A stretch of 5,640 bases of DNA, taken from the NCBI GenBank assembly GCA_017537515.1, contig JAFYKO010000061.1, positions 1 to 5,640 on the forward strand, read 5' to 3'. Shown in pieces: positions 5,589-5,640 of the stretch (its first letter is position 1; the number at the start of each line of letters is the position of its first letter). The stretch comes from Clostridia bacterium. Its GTDB lineage: Bacteria; Bacillota; Clostridia; Christensenellales; UBA1242. The notes below the pieces were generated by a model. It saw only the letters and a program-made list of their open reading frames with translations, was not told where the DNA came from and did not search any database. A program made the position numbers and the translations under genes.

Positions 5589-5640
5589 GTCGTACTAGGT
5601 GGGGAGCTAGCGGTGCCCTGTATCTGCAATCCGCTACAGC
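5589..5640 (+). ncRNA. ffs: Signal recognition particle RNA, large bacterial type (3' truncated by the window)
   Basis: The visible ~50 nt contains GGTGGGGAGCTAGCGGTGCC, then CTGTA and TGCAATCCGCTACAGC. I recognise this as the 5' domain of the large (Alu-containing) SRP RNA of Clostridia and Bacilli (called scr in B. subtilis). In the particle it binds Ffh and directs membrane-protein and secretory ribosomes to the membrane. The rest, including the Ffh-binding hairpin, lies beyond the window. The 5' end is set from the promoter and may be off by a few bases. SRP RNA also sits next to dnaX-recR in B. subtilis, but there it precedes dnaX. Confidence 0.88.

Overview
This is an AT-rich bacterial chromosome segment with genes on the + strand only. 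It most likely comes from an uncultured anaerobic Bacillota/Clostridia-type gut bacterium. That placement is inferred from three things: the linked dnaX-ybaB-recR cluster, a large-type (Firmicutes-like) SRP RNA, and a surface protein combining an InlB/Flg_new-type repeat with a DUF6273-type domain. TGA acts as a stop and TGG as Trp, so the standard code applies.

Layout. Positions 1-1077 hold the 3' end of a large surface-type protein gene. Its last ~110 bp is markedly GC-richer than the body and looks like a variable-repeat cassette, possibly a target of a diversity-generating retroelement (DGR). A hairpin terminator, a GC-rich inverted repeat (1153-1204) and a 32-bp tandem duplication (1235-1297) fill the gap. 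A cytoplasmic HExxH metalloprotease-like protein of unknown function (1345-3015) follows as its own transcription unit. Next is the operon dnaX (3083-4530, with a -1 frameshift), ybaB (4527-4859) and recR (4856-5440), joined by ATGA stop/start overlaps. The window ends in the first ~50 nt of the SRP RNA gene (from about 5589).

How the genes work together. DnaX is the clamp-loader ATPase of DNA polymerase III. YbaB is a small nucleoid-associated DNA-binding protein, and RecR acts in RecFOR recombinational repair. This is the classic replication/repair cluster. A stop codon directly behind a nine-A run ends DnaX at 365 aa (gamma-like). The missing C-terminal domain continues in the -1 frame, giving a 482-aa tau form.

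Most notable signals: (1) the dnaX slip site with an upstream SD-like element and a downstream stem-loop; (2) two genes whose consensus -10 box lies 6 nt before the ATG with no ribosome binding site, predicting leaderless mRNAs, while ybaB inside the operon has a good Shine-Dalgarno; (3) the compositionally foreign 3' cassette of the surface protein gene; (4) promoters whose -35 boxes sit inside the preceding terminator.
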